Source of the DNA: Paraburkholderia sp.
GTDB lineage: Bacteria; Pseudomonadota; Gammaproteobacteria; Burkholderiales; Burkholderiaceae
NCBI GenBank assembly: GCA_004322045.1
Contig: SCRN01000044.1
Span: forward strand, 62,001-126,000
Length of the DNA stretch: 64,000 nucleotides
Direction: 5' to 3'
The notes below the pieces were generated by a model that searched no databases, was not told the origin of the DNA, and was given only the letters and a program-made list of their open reading frames with translations. This document shows, one piece after another, positions 39,404-49,893 of this stretch. The translations under genes were made by a program, and so were the position numbers. Numbering within the stretch: position 1 is the first letter of the stretch; the number at the start of each line of letters is the position of its first letter.

Positions 39404-39518
39404 CGAAACTTCCCGCGCCGGTATTACCCGGATCGGGTGCGAAGGGTCTCTCTCAGCCTCGCGGCGGTACGGCTTGACGCCATACGGCCCACCTGCAACG
39501 TGCGAAGCACCCCTGTTT
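39404..39518 (-). promoter_or_regulatory. TPP riboswitch (THI element)
   Basis: The minus strand reads ACAGGGGTGC, then GGCTGAGA (tctcag on plus at 39451), then GACCCTT, and CCGATCCGGGTAATACCGGC followed by GCGGGAAG. These are the conserved blocks of the thiamine-pyrophosphate aptamer in correct order. It lies ~160 bases upstream of thiO and should lower thiOSGE expression when TPP is plentiful. The arm between the first two blocks is rather long. Confidence 0.93.
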
Positions 39519-39836
39519 CGTCGTCGGTCATTAGACCATAAAAGCCCAAGCGGCCGCAAACGCCCGGCGGCCGCGACAGGCCTTTGCGAGCGCATTGATT
39601 CAGGCGCAAGATGCCGGTCGAGCGCCTCGTCGCCGCGCTCTGGCACAATGTCCCATCGCCCGCTCGGCGTGGCGCGCGCGGCGTGCGCCACGTGTTCTGG
39701 CTGCACCCGTCGTTAAGACTGTTTTAAGAGGCTCGGGCAACAATGCGCGGCGAAACGCGCGGGGTGCGTTATTTCGGCGCATGTGAAGTGACCGCCGGCT
39801 GTCGCGCCTCATCCAGAAACACCGTTCGGAAAATCT

Positions 39837-41600
39837 ATGACCGCGTCCCTTATCCCCGTCCCCGAGCGCACCGACACGCCGACTCGTCCCTTCGAGACAT
39901 CGGCGTGGGGGCTCATCAAGCCGTACTGGGTTTCCGAGGACTGGAAAGCCGCATGGGGCTTGCTGGTAGCAATCGTGGCCCTGAACCTCATCATCGTTGC
40001 GCTCAACGTGTGGTTCAATCAGTGGAACGCGAAGTTTTACAACGCGCTGCAATCCAAGGATGTTCCGCAGTTCTGGCATCAACTCATGCTGTTTACGATC
40101 GCTGCGTTCGTCCTCATCGCCTTGGCCGTCTACCGCGTTTACTTGCGTCAGATGCTCGAGTTTCGGTGGCGCCAATGGCTGACCACCCGCTATCTAAGGG
40201 CGTGGCTCGGCGAGGCAGCGTTCTATCGCATCGAACGGGACAGACTCGCCGACAACCCTGACCAGCGGATTAGCGACGACCTGCAAACCTTCGCCTCGAA
40301 TACGCTCGCGCTTTCGCTCGGGCTCTTGTCGACGATCGTCACGCTCTTTTCGTTCATCACCATTCTTTGGACGATCTCAGGCCCGCTGGTACTGCATTTC
40401 ACGGGCTCGACCGTGACAATCCCCGGCTACATGGTATGGGCTGCCGCGATCTATGCCGTCGGCGGCTCATTCGTGATTCATAAGGTGGGACGCTCACTCG
40501 TTTCGATCAACTACCAGCAACAGCGGGTGGAAGCCGATTTCCGTTTCGGACTCATTCGGGTCCGCGAAAACTCGGAGCAAATTGCGCTCTATAACGGGGT
40601 ACGGACCGAGCACGACAACGCCCAGCACATATTCACTCGGATTCGAGACAACTGGTGGCGCATCATGACGTACACGCGGCGCCTGAACGTCGTGACCAAT
40701 TTCTATGCGCAGGCCGCCATCGTCTTCCCGTTTTTCGTCGCAGCGCCTCGTTACTTCGCCGGCGCATTTACTCTCGGTACCTTGATGCAAATCGCCGATG
40801 CCTTCGGGACGGTTAGCGGCTCGTTCTCGTGGTTCATCGAAAACTACTCCGCCCTGGTCTCTTGGCGCGCCACGGTCAACCGTCTGCGCGAATTCACGCG
40901 CGTGATCCAAAGCACGCATATGGGCGAAGCGCTGTCGCCTGCCACCGAGCACGGCGGCATCAATCTGCACTACGTCGACGCGGACACGCTCGTCACGCAC
41001 GACCTGCGCCTCGCGCTGCCTAACGGCACGCCGCTCGCCGACATCGCCGACATCGAGGTCAAGCCGGGCGCCCGCTGGCTCGTACGCGGGCCGTCCGGAA
41101 GCGGCAAGAGCACGCTTTTGCGCGCGTTCGCGGGCCTCTGGCCGTTCGGCGACGGCGCGATCGACGCCCCCGTCGGCGCACGCTCGATGTTCGTGCCGCA
41201 GCAGGGTTATTTGCCCATCGGCACGCTCAAAGCCGCCCTCGCCTATCCGTCCGCTGCCGATACGTTCACCGATGACGCATGCCGCGATGCGCTGCGCGCC
41301 TGCCGGCTCGAAGACTACGCGCAGCGGCTGGCCGAATCGGCGCATTGGACGCGCGTGCTCTCGCCCGGCGAGCAACAGCGTCTCGCATGCGCGCGCGTCT
41401 TGCTGCACAAGCCCGATTTCCTGTTCCTCGATGAAGCGACGAGCGCGCTCGATACCGAAAACGAAGCCAACGTCTATCGCTTGTTGATGGAGCGGCTCCC
41501 GAACACGGCGATCGTCAGCGTCGCCCATCGCGAGTCGTTGCTTGGGTTGCACGAGCACGTGCTCGACATTGCGCGGGTGGAGGAGCGCGCCGTGGCGTAA
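39837..41600 (+). CDS. ABC transporter, fused permease/ATPase (YddA/SbmA-BacA type)
   Basis: Inner-membrane protein of 587 aa. The N-terminal ~330 residues are the SbmA/BacA-like membrane domain (NVWFNQWNAKFYNALQSKD, FRWRQWLTTRYLRAWL, NPDQRISDDLQTFA). The C-terminal ATPase has Walker A GPSGSGKST, a signature variant LSPGEQQRLACARVLLH and Walker B FLFLDEATSALD. Relatives include E. coli YddA and the human ABCD group. The substrate is unknown. It is the only plus-strand gene in the 17-49 kb region. Confidence 0.92.
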   Translation: MTASLIPVPERTDTPTRPFETSAWGLIKPYWVSEDWKAAWGLLVAIVALNLIIVALNVWFNQWNAKFYNALQSKDVPQFWHQLMLFTIAAFVLIALAVYRVYLRQMLEFRWRQWLTTRYLRAWLGEAAFYRIERDRLADNPDQRISDDLQTFASNTLALSLGLLSTIVTLFSFITILWTISGPLVLHFTGSTVTIPGYMVWAAAIYAVGGSFVIHKVGRSLVSINYQQQRVEADFRFGLIRVRENSEQIALYNGVRTEHDNAQHIFTRIRDNWWRIMTYTRRLNVVTNFYAQAAIVFPFFVAAPRYFAGAFTLGTLMQIADAFGTVSGSFSWFIENYSALVSWRATVNRLREFTRVIQSTHMGEALSPATEHGGINLHYVDADTLVTHDLRLALPNGTPLADIADIEVKPGARWLVRGPSGSGKSTLLRAFAGLWPFGDGAIDAPVGARSMFVPQQGYLPIGTLKAALAYPSAADTFTDDACRDALRACRLEDYAQRLAESAHWTRVLSPGEQQRLACARVLLHKPDFLFLDEATSALDTENEANVYRLLMERLPNTAIVSVAHRESLLGLHEHVLDIARVEERAVA

Positions 41601-41604
41601 CCGG

Positions 41605-42243
41605 TCAAGCCCGCGGCACGGCGACCGACGCAAGCGCGCGGTAACGCGCGCCATGACGCGCGAGCGTGCTCGAATAGAGCGTCAACGTATCGAAGCGAAG
41701 GATGACGGGAAGCGCTACTTGGTCGGGCGGCACGCCGGCCGGCGCAAGGCCGATACCGGCTGTCGTGCCGTCGCTTCGAGTTGGTGCGCGGCGTGCCGGC
41801 TCCGCCGACGCCGCGGGTCTCGCCGAACGTGCGAACCGCGCCAGTGTGATGTGCGGGCGAAATGGGCGATGCTCGTCGACCGGCAAGCCCAGGCTTGCGA
41901 CGAGTCCTCGCACGCGCGCTTCGATTTCGCCAAGCTCCGCGCCCAAGGCGAAGGGCACGACGACGAGGCGAGGACGCGCAACGCTCGGCCAGCATTGAGC
42001 CGGCTGGGCCCGCTGCGCCGCCAGGGGTGCGACGACCGTCGCGAGTTGCGCCGCCAGCCGCGCGCCCTGCTGCGGCGGGACGGTGCCGAGAAAAGCCAAC
42101 GTCATGTGCAGTTGCTCGGCGCCGACGCGGCGAGCCGCCGCGCCGACGGGCATCGCCGCCAGCGCATCGCGCGTGGCCGCATCGGGCACGAGCGCGATGA
42201 AACAGCGATGCCAATCGTCGTCGACGATCTCGCGCACGGTCAT
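41605..42243 (-). CDS. thpR: RNA 2',3'-cyclic phosphodiesterase
   Basis: Two-histidine (2H) phosphoesterase of 212 aa. The two HxT motifs are HMTLAFLGTV and HITLARF. The N-terminus RCFIALVPDAATRDALAAM is typical of LigT/ThpR. It converges with the ABC gene, four bases apart, and starts four bases downstream of gltD, so it may be co-transcribed with gltBD. Its physiological substrate is uncertain. Confidence 0.9.
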   Translation of the reverse strand: MTVREIVDDDWHRCFIALVPDAATRDALAAMPVGAAARRVGAEQLHMTLAFLGTVPPQQGARLAAQLATVVAPLAAQRAQPAQCWPSVARPRLVVVPFALGAELGEIEARVRGLVASLGLPVDEHRPFRPHITLARFARSARPAASAEPARRAPTRSDGTTAGIGLAPAGVPPDQVALPVILRFDTLTLYSSTLARHGARYRALASVAVPRA

Positions 42244-42247
42244 ACGA

Positions 42248-43714
42248 TCAGCGCGGCAACTCCGAGGCGCCCATCAAGAACGCATCGACGGCGCGCGCGC
42301 ATTGGCGGCCTTCGCGGATCGCCCATACGACCAGCGATTGACCGCGCCGCATATCGCCCGCGGTAAATACCTTGTCGACCGACGTGTAGTACGCCCGCTC
42401 GCCCTCGGTCGAGGCGCGCACGTTGCCGCGCGCATCCTTGTCGACGCCGAAGGCGTCGAGCACGGGGGACGCCGGCTGCGTGAAGCCCATTGCGAGCAAC
42501 ACCAGATCGGCTTTCATCTCGAACTCGGAGCCCGGCACCTCCTGCATTTTGCCGTCCTTCCATTCGACGCGCGCGGCGACGAGCTTCTCGACCTTGCCGT
42601 TCTTGCCTTCGAAGCGCTTGGTCGCCACCGACCAGTCGCGGCTGCACCCTTCTTCGTGCGACGACGAGGTGCGCAGCTTGATCGGCCAATACGGCCAAAC
42701 GAGCGGCTTGTTCTCTTCTTCCGGCGGCTGGGGCAGCAACTCGAATTGCGTCACGCTCTTCGCGCCATGGCGGTTCGAGGTGCCGACGCAGTCCGAGCCC
42801 GTGTCCCCGCCGCCGATGACGACGACGTGCTTGCCCTTGGCGAGCAGTTGGTCGGCGAGCTTATCGCCCGCGTTGACCTTGTTCTGCTGCGGCAAGAACT
42901 CCATCGCGTAGTAGATGCCAGAGAGCTCCCTGCCGGGCACGGGCAGATCGCGCGGCGTCTCGGAGCCGCCCGCGATCACGACCGCGTCGAACTGCTCCTT
43001 GAGCGCTGCGGGCGAAATCGTCTCCTTGGCCGTGTTGCCGATATAGGCCGGCAGCGCGTCCTCGCCGACGAACACGTTGGTGCGGAAAGTGACGCCTTCG
43101 GCCTCCATCTGGCGCATGCGCCGATCGATCAGCCACTTCTCGAGCTTGAAGTCGGGGATCCCATAGCGCAGGAGCCCGCCGATCCGATCGTTCTTCTCGA
43201 ACACCGTCACTTCATGCCCGGCGCGCGCGAGCTGCTGCGCGGTCGCGAGCCCTGCCGGCCCCGAGCCGACGACGGCCACCTTCTTGCCGGTCTTCTTCTT
43301 AGGCGGCAACGGCGCGACCCAGCCTTCGCTCCAAGCCTTGTCGATGATGGCATGCTCGATCGACTTGATGCCGACCGGTTCCGCATTGATGCCGAGCGTG
43401 CAAGCCGCCTCGCAGGGCGCGGGGCAAATGCGGCCCGTGAACTCCGGGAAGTTGTTCGTGGAATGGAGCACGTCGATCGCACGCCGCCAGTCCTGGTGAT
43501 AAACGAGGTCGTTGAAGTCGGGAATGATGTTGTTGACCGGGCAGCCGTTGTTGCAAAACGGAATGCCGCAGTCCATGCATCGGGCGCCTTGAATCTTCGC
43601 ATCCTCGTCGCTGAGCGCGAGAACGAATTCCTTGTAGTGCTTGACGCGCGCGAGCGGGGCTTCATACGACTCGTGACGGCGCTCAAACTCGAGAAAACCG
43701 GTTATCTTGCCCAT
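42248..43714 (-). CDS. gltD: Glutamate synthase, small subunit
   Basis: Protein of 488 aa that passes NADPH electrons to GltB. Fe-S cysteines are in [22 protein letters not shown] and NADPH sites show [21 protein letters not shown] and [18 protein letters not shown] at 43714 ([13 protein letters not shown]) chosen; 36 codons upstream lack similarity. It follows gltB by 168 bases. Confidence 0.96.
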   Translation of the reverse strand: MGKITGFLEFERRHESYEAPLARVKHYKEFVLALSDEDAKIQGARCMDCGIPFCNNGCPVNNIIPDFNDLVYHQDWRRAIDVLHSTNNFPEFTGRICPAPCEAACTLGINAEPVGIKSIEHAIIDKAWSEGWVAPLPPKKKTGKKVAVVGSGPAGLATAQQLARAGHEVTVFEKNDRIGGLLRYGIPDFKLEKWLIDRRMRQMEAEGVTFRTNVFVGEDALPAYIGNTAKETISPAALKEQFDAVVIAGGSETPRDLPVPGRELSGIYYAMEFLPQQNKVNAGDKLADQLLAKGKHVVVIGGGDTGSDCVGTSNRHGAKSVTQFELLPQPPEEENKPLVWPYWPIKLRTSSSHEEGCSRDWSVATKRFEGKNGKVEKLVAARVEWKDGKMQEVPGSEFEMKADLVLLAMGFTQPASPVLDAFGVDKDARGNVRASTEGERAYYTSVDKVFTAGDMRRGQSLVVWAIREGRQCARAVDAFLMGASELPR

Positions 43715-43882
43715 GGGGTGCTCTTCTTTCCTAAATCGTCGGTATCGGGGGCCGGCGCGGACCGCGCACGCCGATCGAAGTCGTGTCCGATCGGGGCGCA
43801 GCCGCGCGCGCCGGCCGCTCACGTGAGGTCAGGTCGCGGCGCGCGCTCGTTGCGAACGCGGCGCCGCTCGTGCGTTGGCCGC

Positions 43883-46800
43883 TTACGCAGCCATCGCCTC
43901 CTTGGCCGCTTTTTTCGCGGCCAGCTCGCCGAGCGCTCGCTTGTACTCGGTCGGGAAGACCTTGACGAACTGACGGCGCGACGCGTCCCAGTTCTCGAGC
44001 AGCGCTTTCGCGCGCGGCGAACCGGTGAACTGGAAGTGCCGCTCGATGAGGCCCTTGAGCAGCGCCTCATCAGTCTCGCCCACATGCCAGAGGCCGCGGT
44101 CGATCGTGCGCTCCTGCTCCGCTTGCTGCAGCACCGGCTCGAGCGCGACCATCGCCTTGTTGCACTTGCTCGCGAAGGCGCCGTCGGGATCGTAGACGAA
44201 CGCGATGCCGCCGGACATGCCCGCAGCGAAGTTGCGTCCGGTCTCGCCGAGCACGACGACCGTGCCGCCCGTCATGTACTCGCAACCATGATCGCCCGTG
44301 CCCTCGACGACCGCGCTCGCCCCCGAATTGCGCACGCAGAAGCGCTCGCCCGCCACGCCGCGCAGATACGCTTCCCCTTCGAGCGCGCCGTACATCACCG
44401 TGTTGCCGCAGATGATGTTTTCTTCGGACTTGCCGCGGAAGTCGTTCGTCGGGCGAATGATGATGCGCCCGCCCGAGAGTCCCTTGCCGACGTAGTCGTT
44501 GCCGTCGCCGACGAGATCGAGCGTGACGCCGCGCGCGAGGAACGCACCGAAGCTCTGACCCGCCGTGCCCTTGAGCTGGATGTGGACCGTATCGTCGGGC
44601 AATCCATCGTGGCCGTGCTTCTTCGCGATCACGCCCGAGAGCATGGCGCCGACGCTGCGATTGACGTTGCGCACGGGCTGAATGAACGAGACATGCTCGC
44701 CGCTTTCGATCGCGGCGCGCGCCTTCTCGATCAGCGTGTGATCGAGCGCGCGGGACAAGCCGTGATCCTGCTCTTCGACGTGCTGGCGTGCGACCTCGCT
44801 CGGCACCTTCGGCAGATAGAAGATGTTCGAGAAGTCGAGCCCCTTGGCCTTCCAATGCTCGATGCCCTTCTTCATGTCGAGCAGATCCGCGCGGCCGATC
44901 AGGTCCTCGAACTTGCGGATGCCGAGCTGCGCCATGATCTCGCGCACTTCCTCGGCGACGAAGAAGAAGTAGTTGACGACGTACTCGGGCTGGCCCTGGA
45001 ACCTCGCGCGCAGCACGGGATCTTGCGTCGCCACGCCGACGGGGCACGTGTTCAGATGGCACTTGCGCATCATGATGCAGCCTTCGACGACGAGCGGGGC
45101 CGTCGCGAAGCCGAATTCGTCCGCGCCGAGCAGCGCGCCGATCGCGACGTCGCGGCCCGTCTTCATCTGGCCGTCGGCCTGCACGCGGATGCGTCCGCGC
45201 AGGCGGTTGAGCACGAGCGTTTGCTGCGTTTCGGCCAGGCCGAGCTCCCACGGGGTGCCCGCATGCTTGATCGACGAGAGGGGCGACGCCCCCGTGCCGC
45301 CGTCGTGGCCCGCGATCACGACGTGATCGGCCTTGGCCTTGGCGACCCCGGCCGCCACCGTGCCGACGCCCACTTCGGAGACGAGCTTGACCGAGATGCT
45401 CGCTGCGGGATTGACGTTCTTCAAGTCGTGGATGAGCTGCGCCAAATCCTCGATCGAATAGATGTCGTGGTGCGGCGGCGGCGAGATGAGGCCCACGCCC
45501 GGCACCGAGTAACGCAGCTTGCCGATGTATTCGGACACCTTGTGGCCCGGCAACTGACCGCCTTCGCCCGGCTTCGCGCCCTGCGCCATCTTGATCTGGA
45601 TCTGATCGGCCGACGCGAGGTACTCGGCGGACACGCCGAAGCGGCCCGAGGCGACCTGCTTGATCTTCGAGCGCAGCGAATCGCCGTCCTTCAAGGCGAT
45701 GTCGCGCACGACCTCAGGGCCGATGACCGAGGCGAGCGTATCGCCCTTCTTGATCGGAATGCCGCGCAACTCGTTGCGATAGCGGTTTTCGTCCTCGCCG
45801 CCTTCGCCCGTATTCGATTTGCCGCCGATGCGGTTCATCGCGACCGCGAGCGTGGCGTGCGCTTCCGTGCTGATCGAACCGAGCGACATCGCGCCCGTCG
45901 CGAAGCGCTTGACGATCTCCTTGGCCGGTTCCACTTCGTCGAGCGGGATCGCCTTGGCCGGTTCGACCTTGAACTCGAACAAGCCGCGGAACGTCATATG
46001 GCGGCGCGTCTGATCGTTGATCAGATGCGCATATTCCTTATACGTCTGGTAGGAATTGCTGCGAGTGGAGTGCTGCAACTTGGCGATCGCGTCGGGCGTC
46101 CACATGTGCTCTTCGCCGCGCACGCGGTACGCGTACTCGCCGCCTGCATCGAGCATGGTGGCAAGCACGGGGTTTTCGCCGAACGCTTCGCGATGCAGGC
46201 GAATCGCTTCCTCGGCCACCTCGAACAAGCCGATGCCGCCGACCTTGGAGGCCGTGCCCTTGAAGTACTTCTCGACCAGATCGCTTGCGAGGCCAATCGC
46301 TTCGAAGATCTGCGCGCCCGTGTACGACATGTAGGTCGAAATACCCATCTTCGACATGACCTTTTGCAGGCCCTTGCCGACCGCCTTCGTAAAGTTGTAG
46401 ACGGCTTTTTCGGGCGAGAGATCGCTCTTCATGCCTTGCGCCAACTGCGCGAGCGTCTCCATCGCCAGGTACGGATGAACGGCTTCCGCGCCGTAGCCGG
46501 CGAGCAAGGCGAAATGATGCACTTCACGCGCCGAACCCGTCTCGACGACGAGGCCCGTGCTCGTGCGCAACCCTTGCGACACCAAGTGCGTATGGATCGC
46601 GGCAGTGGCGAGCAGCGCGGGGATCGCCACGTTGTCGCGATCGGTGCGCCGATCGGACACGATCAGCATGTTGTAGCCGGACTTCACCGCATCGACGGCC
46701 TCGGCGCACAGCGAAGCGAGCCGCGCCTCGATGCCTTCCTTGCCCCAGGCGACCGGATAGCAGATGTTGAGCTCGTAGGAGCTGAACTTGCCGCCCGTGT

Positions 46801-48583
46801 ATTGATCGATCGCGCGGATCTTGGCGATGTCCTTGAAATCGAGCACCGGCTGCGACACTTCCAGCCGCATCGGCGGGTTGATGTTGTTCGTATCGAGCAG
46901 GTTCGGCTTCGGCCCGACGAACGAGACGAGCGACATCACCATGTTTTCGCGGATCGAGTCGATCGGCGGGTTCGTGACTTGCGCGAACAACTGCTTGAAA
47001 TAGTGATAGAGGGTCTTGTTCTTGTTGGACATCACCGCGAGCGGCGAGTCGTTGCCCATCGAGCCGATCGCCTCTTCGCCTTGCTGCGCCATCGGCGCCA
47101 TCAGGAACTTCAGGTCTTCCTGCGTGTAGCCGAAGGCCTGCTGGCGGTCGAGCAGCGCGGCCGCTTCGCGGCGCTCGGTCGCGACGTCCTCGGCGTTGGG
47201 CTCGATCTCGTCGAGCTTGATGCGCACCGCATCGACCCAGCTCTTGTAAGGCTTGGCGTTGGACAGATTGTCCTTGAGCTCCTTGTCGCCGATGATGCGG
47301 CCATGTTCCATGTCGATGAGGAACATCTTGCCCGGCTGCAGGCGCCACTTCTTGACGATCTTCGATTCGGGGATCGGCAGCACGCCCGATTCGGACGCCA
47401 TGATGACGAGGTCGTCCTCGGTGATGATGTAGCGCGCCGGACGCAGGCCGTTACGGTCGAGCGTGGCGCCGATCTGACGCCCGTCGGTGAAGGCGATCGC
47501 GGCGGGACCGTCCCACGGCTCCATCATCGCGGCGTGGTATTCGTAGAAAGCGCGGCGGTTGTCGTCCATCAGCGTGTGTTGCTCCCACGCTTCGGGAATC
47601 ATCATCATCACGGCGTGGACGAGCGGATAGCCCGCCATCACGAGCAACTCGAGACAGTTGTCGAAAGAGGCCGTATCCGACTGGCCGGGGTAGATCAGCG
47701 GCCACAGCTTGGGCAGATCGTCGCCCAGCACGGCGCTCGCGATCGCACCCGTGCGCGCGTTGAGCCAATTGACGTTGCCCTTGACCGTATTGATCTCGCC
47801 GTTGTGCGCGATCATGCGGTACGGGTGAGCCAACTCCCAAGCCGGGAACGTGTTCGTCGAAAACCGTTGATGCACGAGCGCGAGTGCGGATACGACACGC
47901 TCGTCTTGCAAGTCGCGGTAGTAGACGCCCACCTGGCCCGCCAGCAGCAGCCCCTTGTAGACAACCGTGCGCGCCGACATCGACGGCACGAAGTACTCCT
48001 TGCCGTGCTTGAGCTTGAGCGCTTGGATGCGGTGGCTTGCCGTCTTGCGGATGACATAGAGCTTGCGCTCGAGCGCGTCGGTCACCATGATGTCGCGCCC
48101 GCGGCCGATGAAGATCTGGCGGATGACGGGCTCGCTCGCCTTCACGGCCGGAGAGATCGGCATGGCGTGATCGACGGGCACGTCGCGCCAACCCAGCACG
48201 ACCTGACCTTCCGCCTTCACCGTCCGCTCGAGTTCTTGCTCGCAAGCCAGACGCGACGCGTGCTCCTTCGGCAAAAAGATCATGCCGACGCCGTATTCGC
48301 CGGCCGGCGGCAGCGTCACGCCTTGGCGCGCCATCTCTTCGCGATAGAACGCATCGGGAATCTGGATCAGGATCCCCGCGCCGTCGCCCATGAGCGGATC
48401 CGCGCCGACCGCGCCCCGATGATCGAGGTTCTCCAGAATTTTCAGCCCTTGCTGGATGATCTCATGGCTCTTGCGGCCCTTAATGTGCGCGACGAAGCCG
48501 ACGCCGCAGGCGTCGTGCTCGTTGCTCGGGTCGTACAGACCTTGCGCGGTGGGTACCGAGCGGCTCGGTTGGTGGTCGTTCAT
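43883..48583 (-). CDS. gltB: Glutamate synthase, large subunit
   Basis: Protein of 1566 aa that makes two glutamates from glutamine and 2-oxoglutarate. A short propeptide is cleaved before the glutaminase nucleophile in [15 protein letters not shown]. The central and FMN-binding domains follow ([39 protein letters not shown]), and the 3Fe-4S cysteines lie in [18 protein letters not shown]. The C-terminal GXGXG repeat domain includes [11 protein letters not shown]. The start at 48583 gives [19 protein letters not shown]. Confidence 0.97.
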   Translation of the reverse strand: MNDHQPSRSVPTAQGLYDPSNEHDACGVGFVAHIKGRKSHEIIQQGLKILENLDHRGAVGADPLMGDGAGILIQIPDAFYREEMARQGVTLPPAGEYGVGMIFLPKEHASRLACEQELERTVKAEGQVVLGWRDVPVDHAMPISPAVKASEPVIRQIFIGRGRDIMVTDALERKLYVIRKTASHRIQALKLKHGKEYFVPSMSARTVVYKGLLLAGQVGVYYRDLQDERVVSALALVHQRFSTNTFPAWELAHPYRMIAHNGEINTVKGNVNWLNARTGAIASAVLGDDLPKLWPLIYPGQSDTASFDNCLELLVMAGYPLVHAVMMMIPEAWEQHTLMDDNRRAFYEYHAAMMEPWDGPAAIAFTDGRQIGATLDRNGLRPARYIITEDDLVIMASESGVLPIPESKIVKKWRLQPGKMFLIDMEHGRIIGDKELKDNLSNAKPYKSWVDAVRIKLDEIEPNAEDVATERREAAALLDRQQAFGYTQEDLKFLMAPMAQQGEEAIGSMGNDSPLAVMSNKNKTLYHYFKQLFAQVTNPPIDSIRENMVMSLVSFVGPKPNLLDTNNINPPMRLEVSQPVLDFKDIAKIRAIDQYTGGKFSSYELNICYPVAWGKEGIEARLASLCAEAVDAVKSGYNMLIVSDRRTDRDNVAIPALLATAAIHTHLVSQGLRTSTGLVVETGSAREVHHFALLAGYGAEAVHPYLAMETLAQLAQGMKSDLSPEKAVYNFTKAVGKGLQKVMSKMGISTYMSYTGAQIFEAIGLASDLVEKYFKGTASKVGGIGLFEVAEEAIRLHREAFGENPVLATMLDAGGEYAYRVRGEEHMWTPDAIAKLQHSTRSNSYQTYKEYAHLINDQTRRHMTFRGLFEFKVEPAKAIPLDEVEPAKEIVKRFATGAMSLGSISTEAHATLAVAMNRIGGKSNTGEGGEDENRYRNELRGIPIKKGDTLASVIGPEVVRDIALKDGDSLRSKIKQVASGRFGVSAEYLASADQIQIKMAQGAKPGEGGQLPGHKVSEYIGKLRYSVPGVGLISPPPHHDIYSIEDLAQLIHDLKNVNPAASISVKLVSEVGVGTVAAGVAKAKADHVVIAGHDGGTGASPLSSIKHAGTPWELGLAETQQTLVLNRLRGRIRVQADGQMKTGRDVAIGALLGADEFGFATAPLVVEGCIMMRKCHLNTCPVGVATQDPVLRARFQGQPEYVVNYFFFVAEEVREIMAQLGIRKFEDLIGRADLLDMKKGIEHWKAKGLDFSNIFYLPKVPSEVARQHVEEQDHGLSRALDHTLIEKARAAIESGEHVSFIQPVRNVNRSVGAMLSGVIAKKHGHDGLPDDTVHIQLKGTAGQSFGAFLARGVTLDLVGDGNDYVGKGLSGGRIIIRPTNDFRGKSEENIICGNTVMYGALEGEAYLRGVAGERFCVRNSGASAVVEGTGDHGCEYMTGGTVVVLGETGRNFAAGMSGGIAFVYDPDGAFASKCNKAMVALEPVLQQAEQERTIDRGLWHVGETDEALLKGLIERHFQFTGSPRAKALLENWDASRRQFVKVFPTEYKRALGELAAKKAAKEAMAA

Positions 48584-48764
48584 AGGGACACCGTCTTTAG
48601 AGGCCTTTGCGGCCGTTCGCATGGGAGTGAATGCTGTGATCGTCGCCAATCGCCAGCCGTAGCGGCGCTTGGCGGGGAACACGGCACTAGTCGCGGATGA
48701 CCGGGGATGGAAGGCGCCGCGGCGGCGAGCTGGGCTTATGGCCGCGACGCTTGCCGGAAATCGG

Positions 48765-48794
48765 AATATACGCGACGAATCAACGGAATAGCAA
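48765..48794 (-). promoter_or_regulatory. Promoter candidate for gltBD
   Basis: On the minus strand TTGCTA (48794-48789) and TATATT (48770-48765) are 18 bases apart. This is a fair sigma-70 match about 180 bases before the gltB start. The inverted repeat lies immediately upstream. Confidence 0.35.
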
Positions 48795-48805
48795 ACAAAA
48801 CGTGA

Positions 48806-48865
48806 TGATCAGACCCCAATAAACGCGATGCATCGAATCAGTGCTTATTTATTGGGGTCGCATCA
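48806..48865. repeat. Long inverted repeat between rayT and gltB
   Basis: The arms GACCCCAATAAA (48812-48823) and TTTATTGGGGTC (48848-48859) match perfectly. After a two-base mismatch on each side they extend by TGAT/ATCA. The 24-base spacer contains the palindrome CGATGCATCG. There is no U-run typical of a terminator. Confidence 0.85.
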
Positions 48866-48971
48866 AAATGGGGCAAAAGAAAACGGCTTCCGTCCAGAGC
48901 CGTTGGTCGTGACGCACCGCGGCACAGACGCCGATGCGTCCGTGCCTGCCCCAGCCGCAAGTTGCCGCCTG

Positions 48972-49706
48972 CTATTGCTGATGCGGCGTTTGAGGCGTCT
49001 GCTGCGTCTGCGATGTTTCGCGCACCTTCCTCGGCCGGCCTCGCGGCAACGGCGACACGCGCCGGTTGGCCGCGCGCGCGGCCCACTCGCGATACGATTC
49101 GCCGCCGAGCACCCAGCCTTTGAGCGTGGCCTGCTGAAGCTCGTTGGCCTCGCGCTCGTCGAGGGGTTGCTCGCACAGATCCTTGTAGGCCCGCTGGCGC
49201 TCGAACGGCGTGTTGCCGAGCGACCAATAGAGCGGGTGATCGGTCACGAGGCTATCGACGGTGAGCCCGATGTGATGGCGATAGCTCGACCATCGATAGT
49301 CTTCGGCCGCACTCACGAGCTGAGCCCGTACGGGACAGAGCTCGATCACGCGGCTCGCGAGCAGGAAGTAGCGCTCGCCCTCGATCACCGTCGCTCGGTA
49401 GCGCCCCTCCCAGAGGGTGCCGCGCCGGGCATAGCGGCGATTGAAGTGCGCGACGTAGCGGCGGCCCACGGCCTGCATCGCCTTGGGCAAGCTGGTCTCG
49501 TCGCTGGGCGTGACGAGCAGTTGCACCGCGCCGGGCATGAGGACGTAGGCGTGGATGTCGAGGTGATGGTCGCGCGAGGCGGCCTTCAAGCAATCGACAA
49601 ATAACTCGTAATCCTGCTCGTCGACAAAGGCGGGCTGCTGATCGAGTCCGCGCAGGATGACGTGCTGCGGCTGTTTTGGGACGTAAAGACGTGCGAGCCG
49701 TGCCAT
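48972..49706 (-). CDS. RayT-like (REP-associated) transposase, HUH motif altered
   Basis: Protein of 244 aa with the Y1-transposase/RAYT fold: PKQPQHVILRGLDQQPAFVDEQDYE, RRYVAHFNRRYARRGTLWEGRY, VIELCPVRAQLV and EDYRWSSYRHH. In active relatives the second beta-strand reads MPNHVHLL; here residues 57-64 read MPGAVQLL, so both HUH histidines are gone (Ala60, Gln62). It is not flanked by obvious terminal repeats. The gene is intact, so it may have been kept for a non-transposition role, perhaps DNA binding. Confidence 0.85.
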   Translation of the reverse strand: MARLARLYVPKQPQHVILRGLDQQPAFVDEQDYELFVDCLKAASRDHHLDIHAYVLMPGAVQLLVTPSDETSLPKAMQAVGRRYVAHFNRRYARRGTLWEGRYRATVIEGERYFLLASRVIELCPVRAQLVSAAEDYRWSSYRHHIGLTVDSLVTDHPLYWSLGNTPFERQRAYKDLCEQPLDEREANELQQATLKGWVLGGESYREWAARAANRRVSPLPRGRPRKVRETSQTQQTPQTPHQQ

Positions 49707-49834
49707 GCTGGATTCCGTATAGTGCGTTGGTGATTACCCCAAGGGACGATGCCTCGCTTCGAGCATAGACGAAGACATGCGTGGCTTTTCGTAAACACAC
49801 GCCACGCTTAGGGAGAATGCTCTAGCGTGCGCGC

Positions 49835-49864
49835 TTGGTTTGTTTCAAACCTTCTACTCATAAT
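49835..49864 (+). promoter_or_regulatory. Promoter candidate for ompW
   Basis: TTGGTT (49835-49840) and CATAAT (49859-49864) are 18 bases apart, ending 29 bases before the ompW ATG. Confidence 0.35.
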
Positions 49865-49893
49865 AGTCGGGCCTTTCATGGAGGAGCACATAG

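Larger units (their letters stand above)
48584..48971. other. Intergenic region upstream of gltB
   Basis: A 388-base noncoding stretch holds the gltB leader, a possible promoter and a long inverted repeat (both listed separately). No coding sequence is supported. Confidence 0.5.

Noticed and set aside
42083..48700. Plus-strand ORF of 2205 codons opposite gltB and gltD
   Set aside because: It is the antisense of two well-conserved genes in GC-rich DNA; the product is arginine/histidine/aspartate-rich without domains. Long antisense frames like this are a codon-bias artefact.
48806..49706. Intact insertion sequence
   Set aside because: The transposase lacks its HUH histidines, and the inverted repeat lies on one side only, as a hairpin; no terminal repeats or target duplication are seen.
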